DNA from: Terriglobia bacterium | GTDB lineage: Bacteria; Acidobacteriota; Terriglobia; JAIQFV01 | NCBI GenBank assembly: GCA_020073085.1 | Contig: JAIQFV010000021.1 | Span: 1-61,119 of the forward strand | Direction of reading: 5' to 3' | DNA: 61,119 bases | Shown: piece by piece, positions 16,751-26,433 of the stretch | How the letters are laid out: the number at the start of each line of letters is the position of its first letter | Numbering within the stretch: position 1 is the first letter of the stretch | Notes under the pieces: model-generated | Database searches by the model: none | Told to the model about the DNA's origin: nothing | The model's input: the letters and a program-made list of their open reading frames with translations, nothing else | Position numbers and translations under genes: made by a program

Positions 16751-19700
16751 CTACTGCAGCAGCAGGTTCACCGGCAACCCGCTGTCGCTGAACAAATTCA
16801 ACTGAACCATTCCCCCCGTGGCGGCCGTATTCAAGAAGATGAATTGCGTCCTGTAGCCGCCCCCGTCCACAACTTGCGGGACGAACAGGGAGTTGGCGGG
16901 CGGATGATTCAGGTCCGCGACGGGCAGAGTCGAGAAGATGCTTTCCCCCCGCTGGTTCGTGGTCATTTGCAGGGTCAGTGGAGCGACGGGCAGACTGCTG
17001 GTCATCGTCAGAATCCCCTGGAAATTTGCGGGGAGCCCCGTGAATATCTGGGTAATGAATTTGGCGACGTGGCCATTGGCGGGCACAGACAGGGGGATGC
17101 TGCGCGTTGAGTTGTCGAACCCGACCAAGGTCAGTGTGAGCGCGACCGCGCTGGGATTCGGGTTCACGATCGCGATGCCGGTATCACGCGGCACGAGAGG
17201 GGGAGCCACTTGGACGTACATCCGGGACGAGGTGGTCAGGGGTGCGCTGAACACGCCGGCCTGGGAGACCAGGCTCGATCCGGCTTTTGTAGAGAAAACG
17301 CTGCTCCCCACGGGCAGTGATCCGCCGGTCGATGTGGCGATGGCATAGCCGGCCCGAAGGCTCCCCACCCCGGTGGTCGCGAACTTGACCATCCCGTTCG
17401 GGGGGATGCTGTAGTTGAGGGTGCTTTGAGCGCCAGCGCCGAAGTCGAGCGGCAACGTGGTCCCGCTTTCATCACACAAGTTGATCGTTCCCGTGCTCGT
17501 GGTCGATGACGAGGGATTCATCAGCAGGATCTCGGTCGGCGCACCCCCGCCATCGACAATTTGGGAAAAGATCAAGCGGGCCCCTGCGGGTGGATTGTTC
17601 AAATCGGCCAGCGGCAATGCCGTATAGATCGGCTCGCCATGCCCATTCGTGGCTGAGCGAAGATTGACAGCGGCGAAGGGAGAAGCGCTTGAAAGCGTCA
17701 GCGTGCCGAGGAAAGTGGCCGGGAGGTTCAATCCCATCTGGTCCACGAAAAGCGCCTTGTGGCTCCCTCGATCCATGGCGATGGTGGACTGAGAAACTTG
17801 CGCCCCGGTGCTGTCCCGGGCCTCTGCCAGGATTGAAAGGGCGCTTCCTCCCGGATTCACCAAAGCAACGCCGCTATTGGTCCCCGGGGCCAAATCGACA
17901 AACAGACGCCCGCTCGTGATCGGCGACGAAGCGGGGATGCCGACTTCGGTCACCAGGACTCCCCCCTGAGTCAGAGAATAATTGGCAAGAGCCACCGGAG
18001 CACTGGGCGTTTGGAAGGTGACCTGGCCGTACACCACCGTCAGTTCCCCCTGGCCCGAAGAAGCCACCGAAACACCGTGACTCGAAGGCAGCATGGCTTG
18101 GTACCCTGTCGGGCCACCGCCGCTCTTGGTCACGGTGACCGACACCGTGGCGAGGTTGGAATTGGTCGATCCATCCCACGCTGCAAAGGTGAAGGTGTCC
18201 ACCCCGCTGAAAGAGGGGTCAGAAAGATATGTTGCCTGCATCCCGCTAATCCCCGCCGTGCCGTGGGTGGGTTGGGTGTAAATGCTCACGGTCAGGGGGT
18301 TTCCATCCACATCGGACGCGCTTAAAGGAATGGTGACCGGTGTTCCGGCAACCGTCGACGCTGAGGCATTGTTGGCGACCGGCGCATGATTGGGATTGGC
18401 CGAATCGCTCTGGGGACCGTTGTGGCAGGTGTAACAGCCGATTTGAAAACCTCTCCAGAATTGCTTTGCCCCAAACTCCGTGGTGAGGGAGCGATCAGCC
18501 TGCGAGCGGGACAGAACCGTTCCCCGATAGTCGGCGCCATGACACGCCTGGCAGGGCGCCGGCCCCGTGGCGTTTCTGGCTGGGCGTTTGTTATCTCCCA
18601 CCACATCACTGTGGGCCCTCACCCAAGACGGCCCCACAGGATGCATCCCATGGGGGCCGCCTAAAGGACTGCTGGGCTGGACACCATGGCACGTAGTGCA
18701 ATCCGCCAGCATGCCCACATGGCCCTGAAGCTGCTGGCTTTGAATATTGTCGTTCCGGTGGGAGGTGGGATATTCGGCATGGGTAGATCCATGGCAGGCT
18801 TCGCACTGGAGCCCACCATGCCCTTGCGAGAATCGATAAAGCGACAATCCCGCGGCAGGTGTGTTCGCATTGGTGGCAAAGGTGGAGTCGGCGGGCTGGC
18901 GCAGTTGGCCGGCGACGCCAAAAGCTGAGGTGAAACGAATCTGGCCGCCGTTCACCACGGCCGTGCCAGTATGGCAGTTCTGGCAACTCGGTTCATTCAG
19001 CCACCCCGTGCGGTTCGGCGCTCCCACCGCGCTCATCGGGCCGTGACAGCTCTGACACTGCATTTCCATGCTCCCGTCCGCCGCCACCGCCTTGCCCATG
19101 GCGCCGCGCAAACAGAGCGTGGTCGAGCCCGGATGACATCGATAACAGGCCGAGCGGTTCTTCGATGCCTCGAGCGTCAATCCATTGGTGGGATCGGTCA
19201 CCCCGGAGTGATGGTCGTGAACCGAGCGGGTCAGAGGCGGTACTCCGGCGGCACCGCTGGTTCCCAAGGCTTCCGAGGAATGACACTTGGCGCAAAGGAT
19301 CGGTTGGCCGTCGTTCACCACGTTGACGTAGAGACCGCGGGTATTGTAGCCGGCAGTTGCGAGGGCGCGCTGGTAATTGGGATTGGCCGCATTGCGATCG
19401 TCGTGAAGTCGCAGGATGTTGAGACGAAAATCTCGGACCGGATCCGGATTGGAGACCCAGCCCGAAGGCGGTTGTGCCCCGCTCGTGGATCCCGAACTAT
19501 GACAGGCGCGGCAGTCCATCTCATCCGAAACCGGCAACACCACATCGGTCTGCGCCAGAGCATTTCCGGCCGCATCGCGGGCCACCAGATGCATCATGGG
19601 ATAATAGTTCTTCAGGTGATTGTCGTCATAGGGGGTGAGCGGAATGCCTTCTCCGATGAACCAGGATTGCGTAGCGTCATACGTCATGGCCTGAGGAGTA

Positions 19701-20092
19701 TTGGCGGCTCCGGGCATGCTCTTTCCCGCCAGGCCCGCATCGGGCGGCCGATTGGCCCCAAACAGCGCCAACACGTATTGCCAGAAATTCGTTTTCCCCA
19801 CCGAGGATTGGTTCATCGAACCGTCCGGATCAGCGATCGCCTGGTAAGTCACCGTGATCCCAGCGGGGTTCTTCACCAGTCGACCCGACGGGTCTACCAG
19901 TTGTGCGACCACAGTATTGTAGGGAGGCAGGATGGCAAAAACCGAAAAGTCGCTGTCCATGCAATGCATCCCCAGATTATTCCATCCGATCAGCGTCCAA
20001 CCTCCCCCCGCTGAACGCAACGGAACCACCATGAAGACAAGGATAAGGACCGCGAATAAGAAGGCCATCACAATGCTCTGGGTGCGCTTCAT
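16751..20092 (-). CDS. secreted nine-heme cytochrome c with Ig-like domain and shared C-terminal module
   Basis: A 1113-residue exported protein. A signal peptide occupies about 1-30 (MAFLFAVLILVFMVVPLRSA). Residues about 192-556 contain nine CxxCH heme sites: CRACH, CAKCH, CYRCH, CQSCH, CQNCH, CEACH, CTTCH, CQACH and CYTCH, with many extra histidines as axial ligands. Then comes a cadherin/Ig-like repeat (about 565-655, APVANNASASTVAGTPVTI...DTFTFAAWDG) and the module shared with 4660-7884 and 20859-25313 (about 660-1113). GAAAGAGG before the ATG at 20092 supports that start; the frame is open 50 codons further. Such a protein could carry electrons at or beyond the outer membrane. No porin or inner-membrane quinol partner is adjacent. 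It diverges from the M6 protease gene. Confidence 0.92.
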   Translation of the reverse strand: MKRTQSIVMAFLFAVLILVFMVVPLRSAGGGWTLIGWNNLGMHCMDSDFSVFAILPPYNTVVAQLVDPSGRLVKNPAGITVTYQAIADPDGSMNQSSVGKTNFWQYVLALFGANRPPDAGLAGKSMPGAANTPQAMTYDATQSWFIGEGIPLTPYDDNHLKNYYPMMHLVARDAAGNALAQTDVVLPVSDEMDCRACHSSGSTSGAQPPSGWVSNPDPVRDFRLNILRLHDDRNAANPNYQRALATAGYNTRGLYVNVVNDGQPILCAKCHSSEALGTSGAAGVPPLTRSVHDHHSGVTDPTNGLTLEASKNRSACYRCHPGSTTLCLRGAMGKAVAADGSMEMQCQSCHGPMSAVGAPNRTGWLNEPSCQNCHTGTAVVNGGQIRFTSAFGVAGQLRQPADSTFATNANTPAAGLSLYRFSQGHGGLQCEACHGSTHAEYPTSHRNDNIQSQQLQGHVGMLADCTTCHGVQPSSPLGGPHGMHPVGPSWVRAHSDVVGDNKRPARNATGPAPCQACHGADYRGTVLSRSQADRSLTTEFGAKQFWRGFQIGCYTCHNGPQSDSANPNHAPVANNASASTVAGTPVTIPLSASDVDGNPLTVSIYTQPTHGTAGISGMQATYLSDPSFSGVDTFTFAAWDGSTNSNLATVSVTVTKSGGGPTGYQAMLPSSHGVSVASSGQGELTVVYGQVTFQTPSAPVALANYSLTQGGVLVTEVGIPASSPITSGRLFVDLAPGTNSGVALVNPGGSALSILAEARDSTGAQVSQSTIAMDRGSHKALFVDQMGLNLPATFLGTLTLSSASPFAAVNLRSATNGHGEPIYTALPLADLNNPPAGARLIFSQIVDGGGAPTEILLMNPSSSTTSTGTINLCDESGTTLPLDFGAGAQSTLNYSIPPNGMVKFATTGVGSLRAGYAIATSTGGSLPVGSSVFSTKAGSSLVSQAGVFSAPLTTSSRMYVQVAPPLVPRDTGIAIVNPNPSAVALTLTLVGFDNSTRSIPLSVPANGHVAKFITQIFTGLPANFQGILTMTSSLPVAPLTLQMTTNQRGESIFSTLPVADLNHPPANSLFVPQVVDGGGYRTQFIFLNTAATGGMVQLNLFSDSGLPVNLLLQ

Positions 20093-20858
20093 GAGAACCT
20101 CTTTCCAGGCTGTATGAAATGAGCTCTTCCACTCTCGCTGTGAAATAGGAAAACGGTCTCTAATAGTATTGAAAGAAAACAGATCAGCGGGAGGATTCAG
20201 CTTCAGCCGCCGGATACAACGCCCAGCCTCAAGGCGATGCATCCCTCTCCGAACTATGTGATTATTTGCACAAACTCAGTTTTTCGCAAGGGAAAAATGG
20301 ACCATCCTGATGGGAAAAGGACCTGAGTTCCCTGCTGGCATGCCGCGTGAAAAACAGGGAAATTATTGGTCGGCCTAAGGCTTGATCGAGGGGTCCATGC
20401 GAGGTCGTTGGCCGCTGTGTTGCCGGCTTTCCTCACATCGAATTTTCTATCTTGGATCCCGATGATAGAAATTCACCTGCCGGGGTGACGATAAGAGAAA
20501 GCGCGCTCGGCCAACGTTTCAGAGCTCTACACGCTCGCGCCAAAATCAGACGTGAGGTTAGACAGATCCGGGATGCAATAATCCTGTAATAATCTGCTGT
20601 GATCATTCCATCGCACGTCGCGTAGCTCTATTTGTGCGCTGGATTTTTTACGGAGGCATCAGGTCAGTATCCCCGCGTAGTCCTTCAGTCCCCCGAACCA
20701 GCTCCAAGGCCCCCTATCACACAAGTTACGCAGCTCGACAGAGAGACTCAATTAAAAGAGCCGTTTGTGAAAGTGAACCCCGCGTTAGAACGGCATCAGC
20801 CGTTTTGGAGAAAGGGCCGCTTCAAACAACGAAACCGATGTACTCCTGGAGGAATAGA
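20093..20858. other. 766-bp divergent spacer between cytochrome and M6 protease genes
   Basis: The spacer separates two divergent genes for secreted proteins that share a C-terminal module. Short open frames exist but none has a ribosome site. No palindrome of note was recognised; promoters for both genes must lie here. Confidence 0.5.
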
Positions 20859-23800
20859 ATGAATTTGAATTTTTGCGCACGGCACTTTGGCGCACTTCGG
20901 CTGCCTTTCAAATCAGCTTCCCTTCGCCGCTCGATGCGTTGCCTTATGTTGGCGGCAGCTATGTTCGCAGCCGCTTCTCTCGCCAATGCCGCGTTGCTGA
21001 AGGACGTACCGGTCACGCTGAGACAGCCCGATGGCACGCTGGTTCAATGTTTTGCCACTGGTGACGAATATCAGAATTTTCTGCACGATCAAGAAGGGTA
21101 CGTTGCTGTCCAAAACCCCAAGACCAAGTCTTGGGTATATGCTCAGGAAATCGATGGCCGAATCAGGCCCACCGAATATCTGATTGGACACGGACGACCG
21201 GATCTGCCCGGGCTATCCAAGGGGAAGGCGCTGCTCCCTCCAGGATCCCCCACCCGTTTCTATGATTCCAAATCTGCCCGACCTGCCAATGCCTCCGGCA
21301 ATCCGAGGCTAGCGAATTCCAACCCCCCTACGAATTCCTCAGCAGTTTTCATGGCAGCCCCCAATAAGGGCACATTAAACAACATCACTATTTTTGTTCG
21401 CTTTGCTGACGATCCAGAATTTACTCATCCTCTCTCCGATTATTCGTCTCTTTTCAATGCGTCCGGTGACGGGGTTGTCTCTCTTTATAGCTATTTCAAG
21501 GAGGCTTCGTACAATCAGTTGTCGGTCAGCACCTCGTTCTATCCGACGGCGGGAGCCAAAACGGCTTCTTACGTGGACAATCACCCTCGAGGGTTCTATC
21601 AAGTTTACGATGCGGGTGCAAATCCCTTGGGTTATAGAAACGCGGAGGACTATGTGGCCCGCGAACACGCGCTTCTCGATAGGGCCGTGGCGGCCGTAGG
21701 CGATCAAGTCCCGTCCTCAATTAATGTCGATATCAACGGGGACGGGTTTATTGATAATGTCTGCCTCATCATCCGTGGCAATCCGGATGGCTGGTCTTCC
21801 CTTTTATGGCCGCATCAATCGGTGGACTCAGGCTCGACGGCCGCGATCCATGGCAGCAGAGTAGGCGCCTACAACATCCAAATCGAGTCGCTGCTGTTAC
21901 CGGACTTTGTCGGCGTTCTCTGTCATGAGTTCTTCCACTCCCTGGGCGCGCCCGACCTGTACCGTTACTCGCAGGAGGGCTCGCAGGACAGGGTGGGAGA
22001 CTGGTTCAGCTCCGTAGGTCCTTGGGATCTTATGGCTGATACCCCCAAAGTGCCGCAACATATGAGCGCTTATCTAAAATACCGATATGGCGGATGGCTC
22101 CCGTCGCCGGCCCTGATCTCCCAGAACGGCACCTATTCATTGCACTCCTTGACGAGCAGCACCAACAATGCGTACTGGATCCCTTCTCCGTACTCGCAAA
22201 CGGAGTGGTTCCTGCTCGAATACAGAAAGAAAGTCGGAGCGTTCGAGCAGTCCCTGCCGGGGGAAGGACTTCTGGTGTACCGCATCAACACAGCGCAAGA
22301 TGGGCTTGGGGATGCCTTCGGCCCTCCCGATGAGGTTTATATCTACCGCCCTGGGGGGACGCCTTTCGCGGATGGTTCCCTGGAGAGCGCCTTTTTCTCT
22401 TCAAGCGCCGGGAGGACGGGGATTTCGGATTCCAGCGAGCCCCCCGCGTTCCTCTCCGACGGAAGTTCCGGCGGTCTGGTCGTCTCCGACGTTGGCTTGC
22501 CCGCTGACCAGATCTCCTTCCATGTCACCCTCCCTTCGGCGGGTCCGGTCGTTCCGACACCTTCCAAGCCTGCCGGGCCAATTCTTGGTGATTCCAACAC
22601 GCCGTACCATTTCACCACCACGGGGACGGTCGATTCCCGGGGAGGCGCCCTCCAATATCGATTTTATTGGGATGACGGGGGGTTTTCGGATTGGTCCTCC
22701 AATCCCTCTGCCGACTACTCATTCTTCGGAAGCAAGACCTACAATGTCAGGGCCCAGGCGCGCAGCGCGGCTTCCCCGGCCTCGTATTCCCCCTGGTCTA
22801 ACCCTCTTCTGGTGAGTATAAACTTTGCGACGCCATCGCCATTCCAATTGAAACAGCGTGTGCCCCCTCCTACAGATTCCAGAATGATGATCTACAGCAT
22901 GGTCACGGGTGACATAGACGGCGATGGGAGTCCGGAAGTGATCGTGATGTATTGCTACCTGCCCGACAACAACCCCAGTAATCGATTCCAGGATCTGGTG
23001 GTTTACGGCTGGCAGGACGGCCAACTCCAGAAGAAGTGGAATCGATACGGGTCTTCCCTCACCTACCCGGAGGGGTGGTGGCTTTCGGTGGGCGACGTGG
23101 ATGGGGATGGGCGAGTTGAAGTACTGAAAAATAGTGAGATGATCAAGTTCTCGGCCGGAAAATATAGTTCCACACCCCTGAATTTTATGCCGCTCGCTGT
23201 CGGAGACGCCAACAACGATGGAATCCTCGAAGCCGTTTCATTCGACGGCACGCTGTATCAATACCAGAGCGGCCGTTGGGTTTCCATCGGCCAACTCGAT
23301 GTTCCCGCCAACATCTCCAAAGTGGCAATCGGAGATACCGATGGGGACGGCTTCAACGAAGTGGTCGTTACCGGAGGGAACGGTTGGAATACCGGTTCGG
23401 TGACCATCTACCGCTACACCTCCGGAGGGAAGTTCTCCGTCCTCTGGCAAAAAAGCCAATGGATGAACCATTTCACTGATTGCAAAATCGCCGACTGGGA
23501 CTCGGACGGGAAAAACGAGATCATCCTCGCCAACGACGACTCTTCCTCCGTTCGAATCCTCAAATTCGCAAACTCAACCTACTCTGAAGTGTGGTCTCAC
23601 ATCTTTGGCGGCTATACCGGAATGGGTTGGGTACCCGCGCTGGCGCTGGGCAGAGTCAATCCGGCCAGCACCGGATCGGATCTGGTCATCGGTTTGGGGG
23701 GGCACTGTGCTCAACCCAAGGAGGGCAGTGGCGTGTATATGGAAAACGTGGGGATGCTCCTCCACGATGCAGACACGAGCATGGGTGTCGGCAGCCTGCT

Positions 23801-25313
23801 GGTCATCGACAGTGGCCACAACGGCCTTCAGGATATTGTGGCCGGGTCGACCGACGGTCTCATCTACGTCATATCGGTTTCGCCCAATGCGCCGCCCAGG
23901 CCGACATTGATTCCCCCCTCAGGCACAGCAAGCTTCTCCACACGGGGCTCCAGCGGTCAAGTGGTTTCGGGGTATGTTGAAGTCACCGTCAACGATGGAA
24001 GCGCTCCCTATGGGACTGCCGTGTTCAGCTATACCCAGGAGGGTGTCGTCGTCAGCGAAGTGGGCGTTCCGGTCTCACCTCCCACTCAGGCGGCGCGATT
24101 CTTTGTCGACACACGAACCCATGTGAGTGCCGGATCCGTCAACGGGACGATTGATGTTCTGACCGGGTTTGCTGCCGTCAATCCAAACAGGGCGATGGCA
24201 CGGCTCACCCTGAAGCTTCGGGACAGCACCGCGGCGCTGCTGGCAGAAGGCAATATCCAACTGGCCCCGGGTGAACACGTGGCCAAGTTTCTCGATCAAC
24301 TGCTTCCTGATCTCGTCCTGCCCGCGGGCTTTATCGACAATGGTCTCGGTTCTCTGGAAGTGACCAGCGATCAGCCGGTGTCGGTTCTTGCGCTCAGGTT
24401 GACGACCAATCAGCACGGAAGGCTCTTGCTGACCAGCACGCCGGTCGCGGATCTTGCCAAACCAATCCCTGCCGGACAAGTCTCTTTCCCGCAGATCGCC
24501 GATGGAGGCGGCTACCAGACGACTCTGATTTTCATGAACACCTCGAATTCAACCGAGACAGGAATGCTCCGGTTCTATGGAAACAACGGTTCGTCACTCC
24601 CCTTCCGGCTGATGGGCGTAGGCACGATCGACGCGGCGTTCCCATACTCCGTACCCGCGGGAGGGTTCCTGCGTCTCGTCTCCGACGGATCGGCGTCGAC
24701 TGCGAACGTCGGCTGGGCACAGCTGGTGCCGGATTCTGGAAAAACATCTCCAGTGAGTGCCGCGATTTTGAGTCTGACGCAGAACGGAGTGCTCGTGACG
24801 GAGTCGGGGATTCCGGCGAGCGGCGGCACGACGCACGCGAGAATCTATGTGGACAAGTCGGGTGGGCATGACACCGGCCTCGCCGTATCGAATCCCGGCG
24901 GCACCGGCCTCCAGATTACTGCCAGCGCTTATCAATCGGATGGAAGCACACCCGCAGGGACCGGGACGAACACATTGGACCTGGCGCCGATGGGCCATGA
25001 CGCGCGTTTTGTGGGGCAACTCATTGCCGGATTGCCCGATGGATTCACTGGAATGTTGGACCTCTCCTCTTCATCGCCTTTCACCGCTTTGACCCTGCGG
25101 TCCCTGACGAATGGACGAGGGGATTTCCTCCTCACTACGCTTCCCGTCGTGGACGTGAATCAACCTCCTCCGACTCCTCTCATCTTTCCTCAGATCGCCA
25201 ACGGTGGAGGCTACCAAACCCAGATCATCTTGATGGGCGCGAGCGGCGCGACTTCCACGGTCACCTTGAGTTACCTGGGCAATGACGGGGCACCGATCCT
25301 TGTCGGCAGGTAA
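20859..25313 (+). CDS. secreted M6-family metalloprotease with VCBS repeats and shared C-terminal module
   Basis: A 1484-residue exported protein. GGAGG 7 nt before the ATG fixes the start; a long signal peptide ends near SLANA (about residue 45). The peptidase domain (about 50-560) has HEFFHSLGAPDLY at about residue 356: HExxH zinc ligands with the downstream GxPD of M6 (immune-inhibitor-A type) enzymes. A fibronectin-like segment follows (about 565-650), then five FG-GAP/VCBS repeats (about 664-1005) such as GDIDGDGSPEVIV and GDTDGDGFNEVVV, whose DxDxDG loops bind calcium. The last 475 residues (about 1010-1484) are the module shared with 4660-7884 and 16751-20092. A probable role is digestion of extracellular protein. 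A perfect hairpin terminator follows the stop codon. Confidence 0.93.
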   Translation: MNLNFCARHFGALRLPFKSASLRRSMRCLMLAAAMFAAASLANAALLKDVPVTLRQPDGTLVQCFATGDEYQNFLHDQEGYVAVQNPKTKSWVYAQEIDGRIRPTEYLIGHGRPDLPGLSKGKALLPPGSPTRFYDSKSARPANASGNPRLANSNPPTNSSAVFMAAPNKGTLNNITIFVRFADDPEFTHPLSDYSSLFNASGDGVVSLYSYFKEASYNQLSVSTSFYPTAGAKTASYVDNHPRGFYQVYDAGANPLGYRNAEDYVAREHALLDRAVAAVGDQVPSSINVDINGDGFIDNVCLIIRGNPDGWSSLLWPHQSVDSGSTAAIHGSRVGAYNIQIESLLLPDFVGVLCHEFFHSLGAPDLYRYSQEGSQDRVGDWFSSVGPWDLMADTPKVPQHMSAYLKYRYGGWLPSPALISQNGTYSLHSLTSSTNNAYWIPSPYSQTEWFLLEYRKKVGAFEQSLPGEGLLVYRINTAQDGLGDAFGPPDEVYIYRPGGTPFADGSLESAFFSSSAGRTGISDSSEPPAFLSDGSSGGLVVSDVGLPADQISFHVTLPSAGPVVPTPSKPAGPILGDSNTPYHFTTTGTVDSRGGALQYRFYWDDGGFSDWSSNPSADYSFFGSKTYNVRAQARSAASPASYSPWSNPLLVSINFATPSPFQLKQRVPPPTDSRMMIYSMVTGDIDGDGSPEVIVMYCYLPDNNPSNRFQDLVVYGWQDGQLQKKWNRYGSSLTYPEGWWLSVGDVDGDGRVEVLKNSEMIKFSAGKYSSTPLNFMPLAVGDANNDGILEAVSFDGTLYQYQSGRWVSIGQLDVPANISKVAIGDTDGDGFNEVVVTGGNGWNTGSVTIYRYTSGGKFSVLWQKSQWMNHFTDCKIADWDSDGKNEIILANDDSSSVRILKFANSTYSEVWSHIFGGYTGMGWVPALALGRVNPASTGSDLVIGLGGHCAQPKEGSGVYMENVGMLLHDADTSMGVGSLLVIDSGHNGLQDIVAGSTDGLIYVISVSPNAPPRPTLIPPSGTASFSTRGSSGQVVSGYVEVTVNDGSAPYGTAVFSYTQEGVVVSEVGVPVSPPTQAARFFVDTRTHVSAGSVNGTIDVLTGFAAVNPNRAMARLTLKLRDSTAALLAEGNIQLAPGEHVAKFLDQLLPDLVLPAGFIDNGLGSLEVTSDQPVSVLALRLTTNQHGRLLLTSTPVADLAKPIPAGQVSFPQIADGGGYQTTLIFMNTSNSTETGMLRFYGNNGSSLPFRLMGVGTIDAAFPYSVPAGGFLRLVSDGSASTANVGWAQLVPDSGKTSPVSAAILSLTQNGVLVTESGIPASGGTTHARIYVDKSGGHDTGLAVSNPGGTGLQITASAYQSDGSTPAGTGTNTLDLAPMGHDARFVGQLIAGLPDGFTGMLDLSSSSPFTALTLRSLTNGRGDFLLTTLPVVDVNQPPPTPLIFPQIANGGGYQTQIILMGASGATSTVTLSYLGNDGAPILVGR

Positions 25314-25326
25314 TTCTATATTCCGA

Positions 25327-25353
25327 GGGACTGTCCCCAGGGACAGTCCCTTT
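25327..25353 (+). terminator. intrinsic terminator after the M6 protease gene
   Basis: A perfect 11-bp stem, GGGACTGTCCC (25327-25337) with GGGACAGTCCC (25340-25350), has a 2-nt loop and is followed by TTT. It lies 14 bp after the protease stop. Its sequence is reminiscent of the GGGGACAG repeat family found elsewhere in the window. Confidence 0.7.
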
Positions 25354-25389
25354 CTAAGAGAGGATCAGAAATCAAGGAGGCACTTCAAT

Positions 25390-25914
25390 ATGAAATGGAA
25401 ATGTTTCTTAGGTCTGGGTCTGCTCCTGGTGGTTTGCCCTGCATTCCCCCAAAGTTCAGGGTCGAATGGGGTCTATGGCGGGTACGTCGGCAGCGCTCGT
25501 TGGTTTGAGGTGATGCGCCAATCGGCGGCGAATAGCGCGATGTTGCGCTCCCTGGGAAGGACTGAGAGCCGGCCTGTTGTTCCACCCGACTTTGTTGAAG
25601 TGGCAGGGGTATTTGCCTTCATTCACGGCAACCCGTTTCCCAAAGGGCGGATTCCCAATCTGCGCATTCGCTGTGCGAACCCGAGCGCCGACAACGTCGA
25701 GCGCAGTCCGTTCATCAGTCAAACCGAGGGGGAAGCTCCAGCCTTCTACACCGTTTTCAAGAAAGGCGAGACTTACAATTTTTCCTGGATGTATTACTTC
25801 GGCAGCAAGGAGCAATTCGCCTCATTCTCCATACCGGCCGACGCGGCGAAACAAATGCAGGTCACAATCTCTGTCGACCCCAAGGGAAAGGGCCGGATTC
25901 TTTTGGCGCGCTAG
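25390..25914 (+). CDS. exported protein of unknown function
   Basis: A 174-residue protein with a signal peptide (about 1-20, FLGLGLLLVVCPAFPQ) and a mature part rich in aromatic residues and beta-type sequence (YGGYVGSARWFEVM, RIPNLRIRC, FYTVFKKGETYNFSWMYYF). No family is recognised; the length and make-up fit a small carboxypeptidase-regulatory-like or Ig-like beta-sandwich. AAGGAGG lies about 10 nt before the ATG at 25390. It is separated from the M6 protease by a terminator, so it probably has its own promoter. Confidence 0.7.
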   Translation: MKWKCFLGLGLLLVVCPAFPQSSGSNGVYGGYVGSARWFEVMRQSAANSAMLRSLGRTESRPVVPPDFVEVAGVFAFIHGNPFPKGRIPNLRIRCANPSADNVERSPFISQTEGEAPAFYTVFKKGETYNFSWMYYFGSKEQFASFSIPADAAKQMQVTISVDPKGKGRILLAR

Positions 25915-25930
25915 CCTCCCCCGAATTTTC

Positions 25931-25946
25931 GTTTGACGAATCAAAC
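25931..25946. promoter_or_regulatory. inverted repeat, possible MarR operator
   Basis: GTTTGA (25931-25936) and TCAAAC (25941-25946) form an inverted repeat with a 4-bp centre, 22 bp before the ATG of the MarR gene. The 16-bp size suits a MarR dimer and suggests autoregulation. It also argues against the TTG start at 25933, which would lie inside it. Confidence 0.5.
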
Positions 25947-25968
25947 CATTTTAGATCTTAATGGCTCT

Positions 25969-26433
25969 ATGTTGGGACTGCAAGTTCGTCGACTCATGGA
26001 TGCATACCCTGTGATTTTCCTGGCGTGCCATCGGCGGCATGTCCGCGACGACGAAACGGGAAAAAGCGTGAGCGAAAACCAGGCTGGCATTCTCGATCAC
26101 CTGGACGTGACCCGTCCCACCACGCTGTCGAAGCTGGCCGAGCACCTGGGCGTGAGCCGCTCCACCATGAGCATCACCGTCGAGAGGCTCGTGAAGGCCG
26201 GGTTCATCCGGCGCACTCGTGGAAAGACCGACCGCCGGTGCGTCGCGCTGACGCTGACCACGGCAGGGGCGCGGATCAAAGAACACAACACCATCCTCGA
26301 TCCGGAGCTCGTGGAAGAAATGTTCAGTCGAATGCGGGATCCGGAACTCGAAAATGCGCTGCGGGGAATCGAATGCCTTGCGAAACACGCCGGCATTGTA
26401 CTCCGCCAGCGAAGCAGGGAGCGCAAGCGATGA
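25969..26433 (+). CDS. MarR-family transcriptional regulator
   Basis: A 154-residue winged-helix repressor. N-terminal dimer helices precede the HTH (about 65-90, TLSKLAEHLGVSRSTMSITVERLVKAGF) and the wing RRTRGKTDRRCVALTLTTAG, followed by the C-terminal dimer helices. The frame opens at a TTG at 25933, but the ATG at 25969 gives the usual family length and leaves the inverted repeat 25931-25946 free as operator. The stop overlaps the next start by 4 bp, so the SRPBCC protein is co-expressed and is the likely regulated function. Confidence 0.88.
   Translation: MLGLQVRRLMDAYPVIFLACHRRHVRDDETGKSVSENQAGILDHLDVTRPTTLSKLAEHLGVSRSTMSITVERLVKAGFIRRTRGKTDRRCVALTLTTAGARIKEHNTILDPELVEEMFSRMRDPELENALRGIECLAKHAGIVLRQRSRERKR

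Noticed and set aside
18971-20014. A 347-residue open frame on the plus strand
   Set aside because: Antisense to the heme region of the cytochrome gene; codon pattern mirrors the real frame on the opposite strand.
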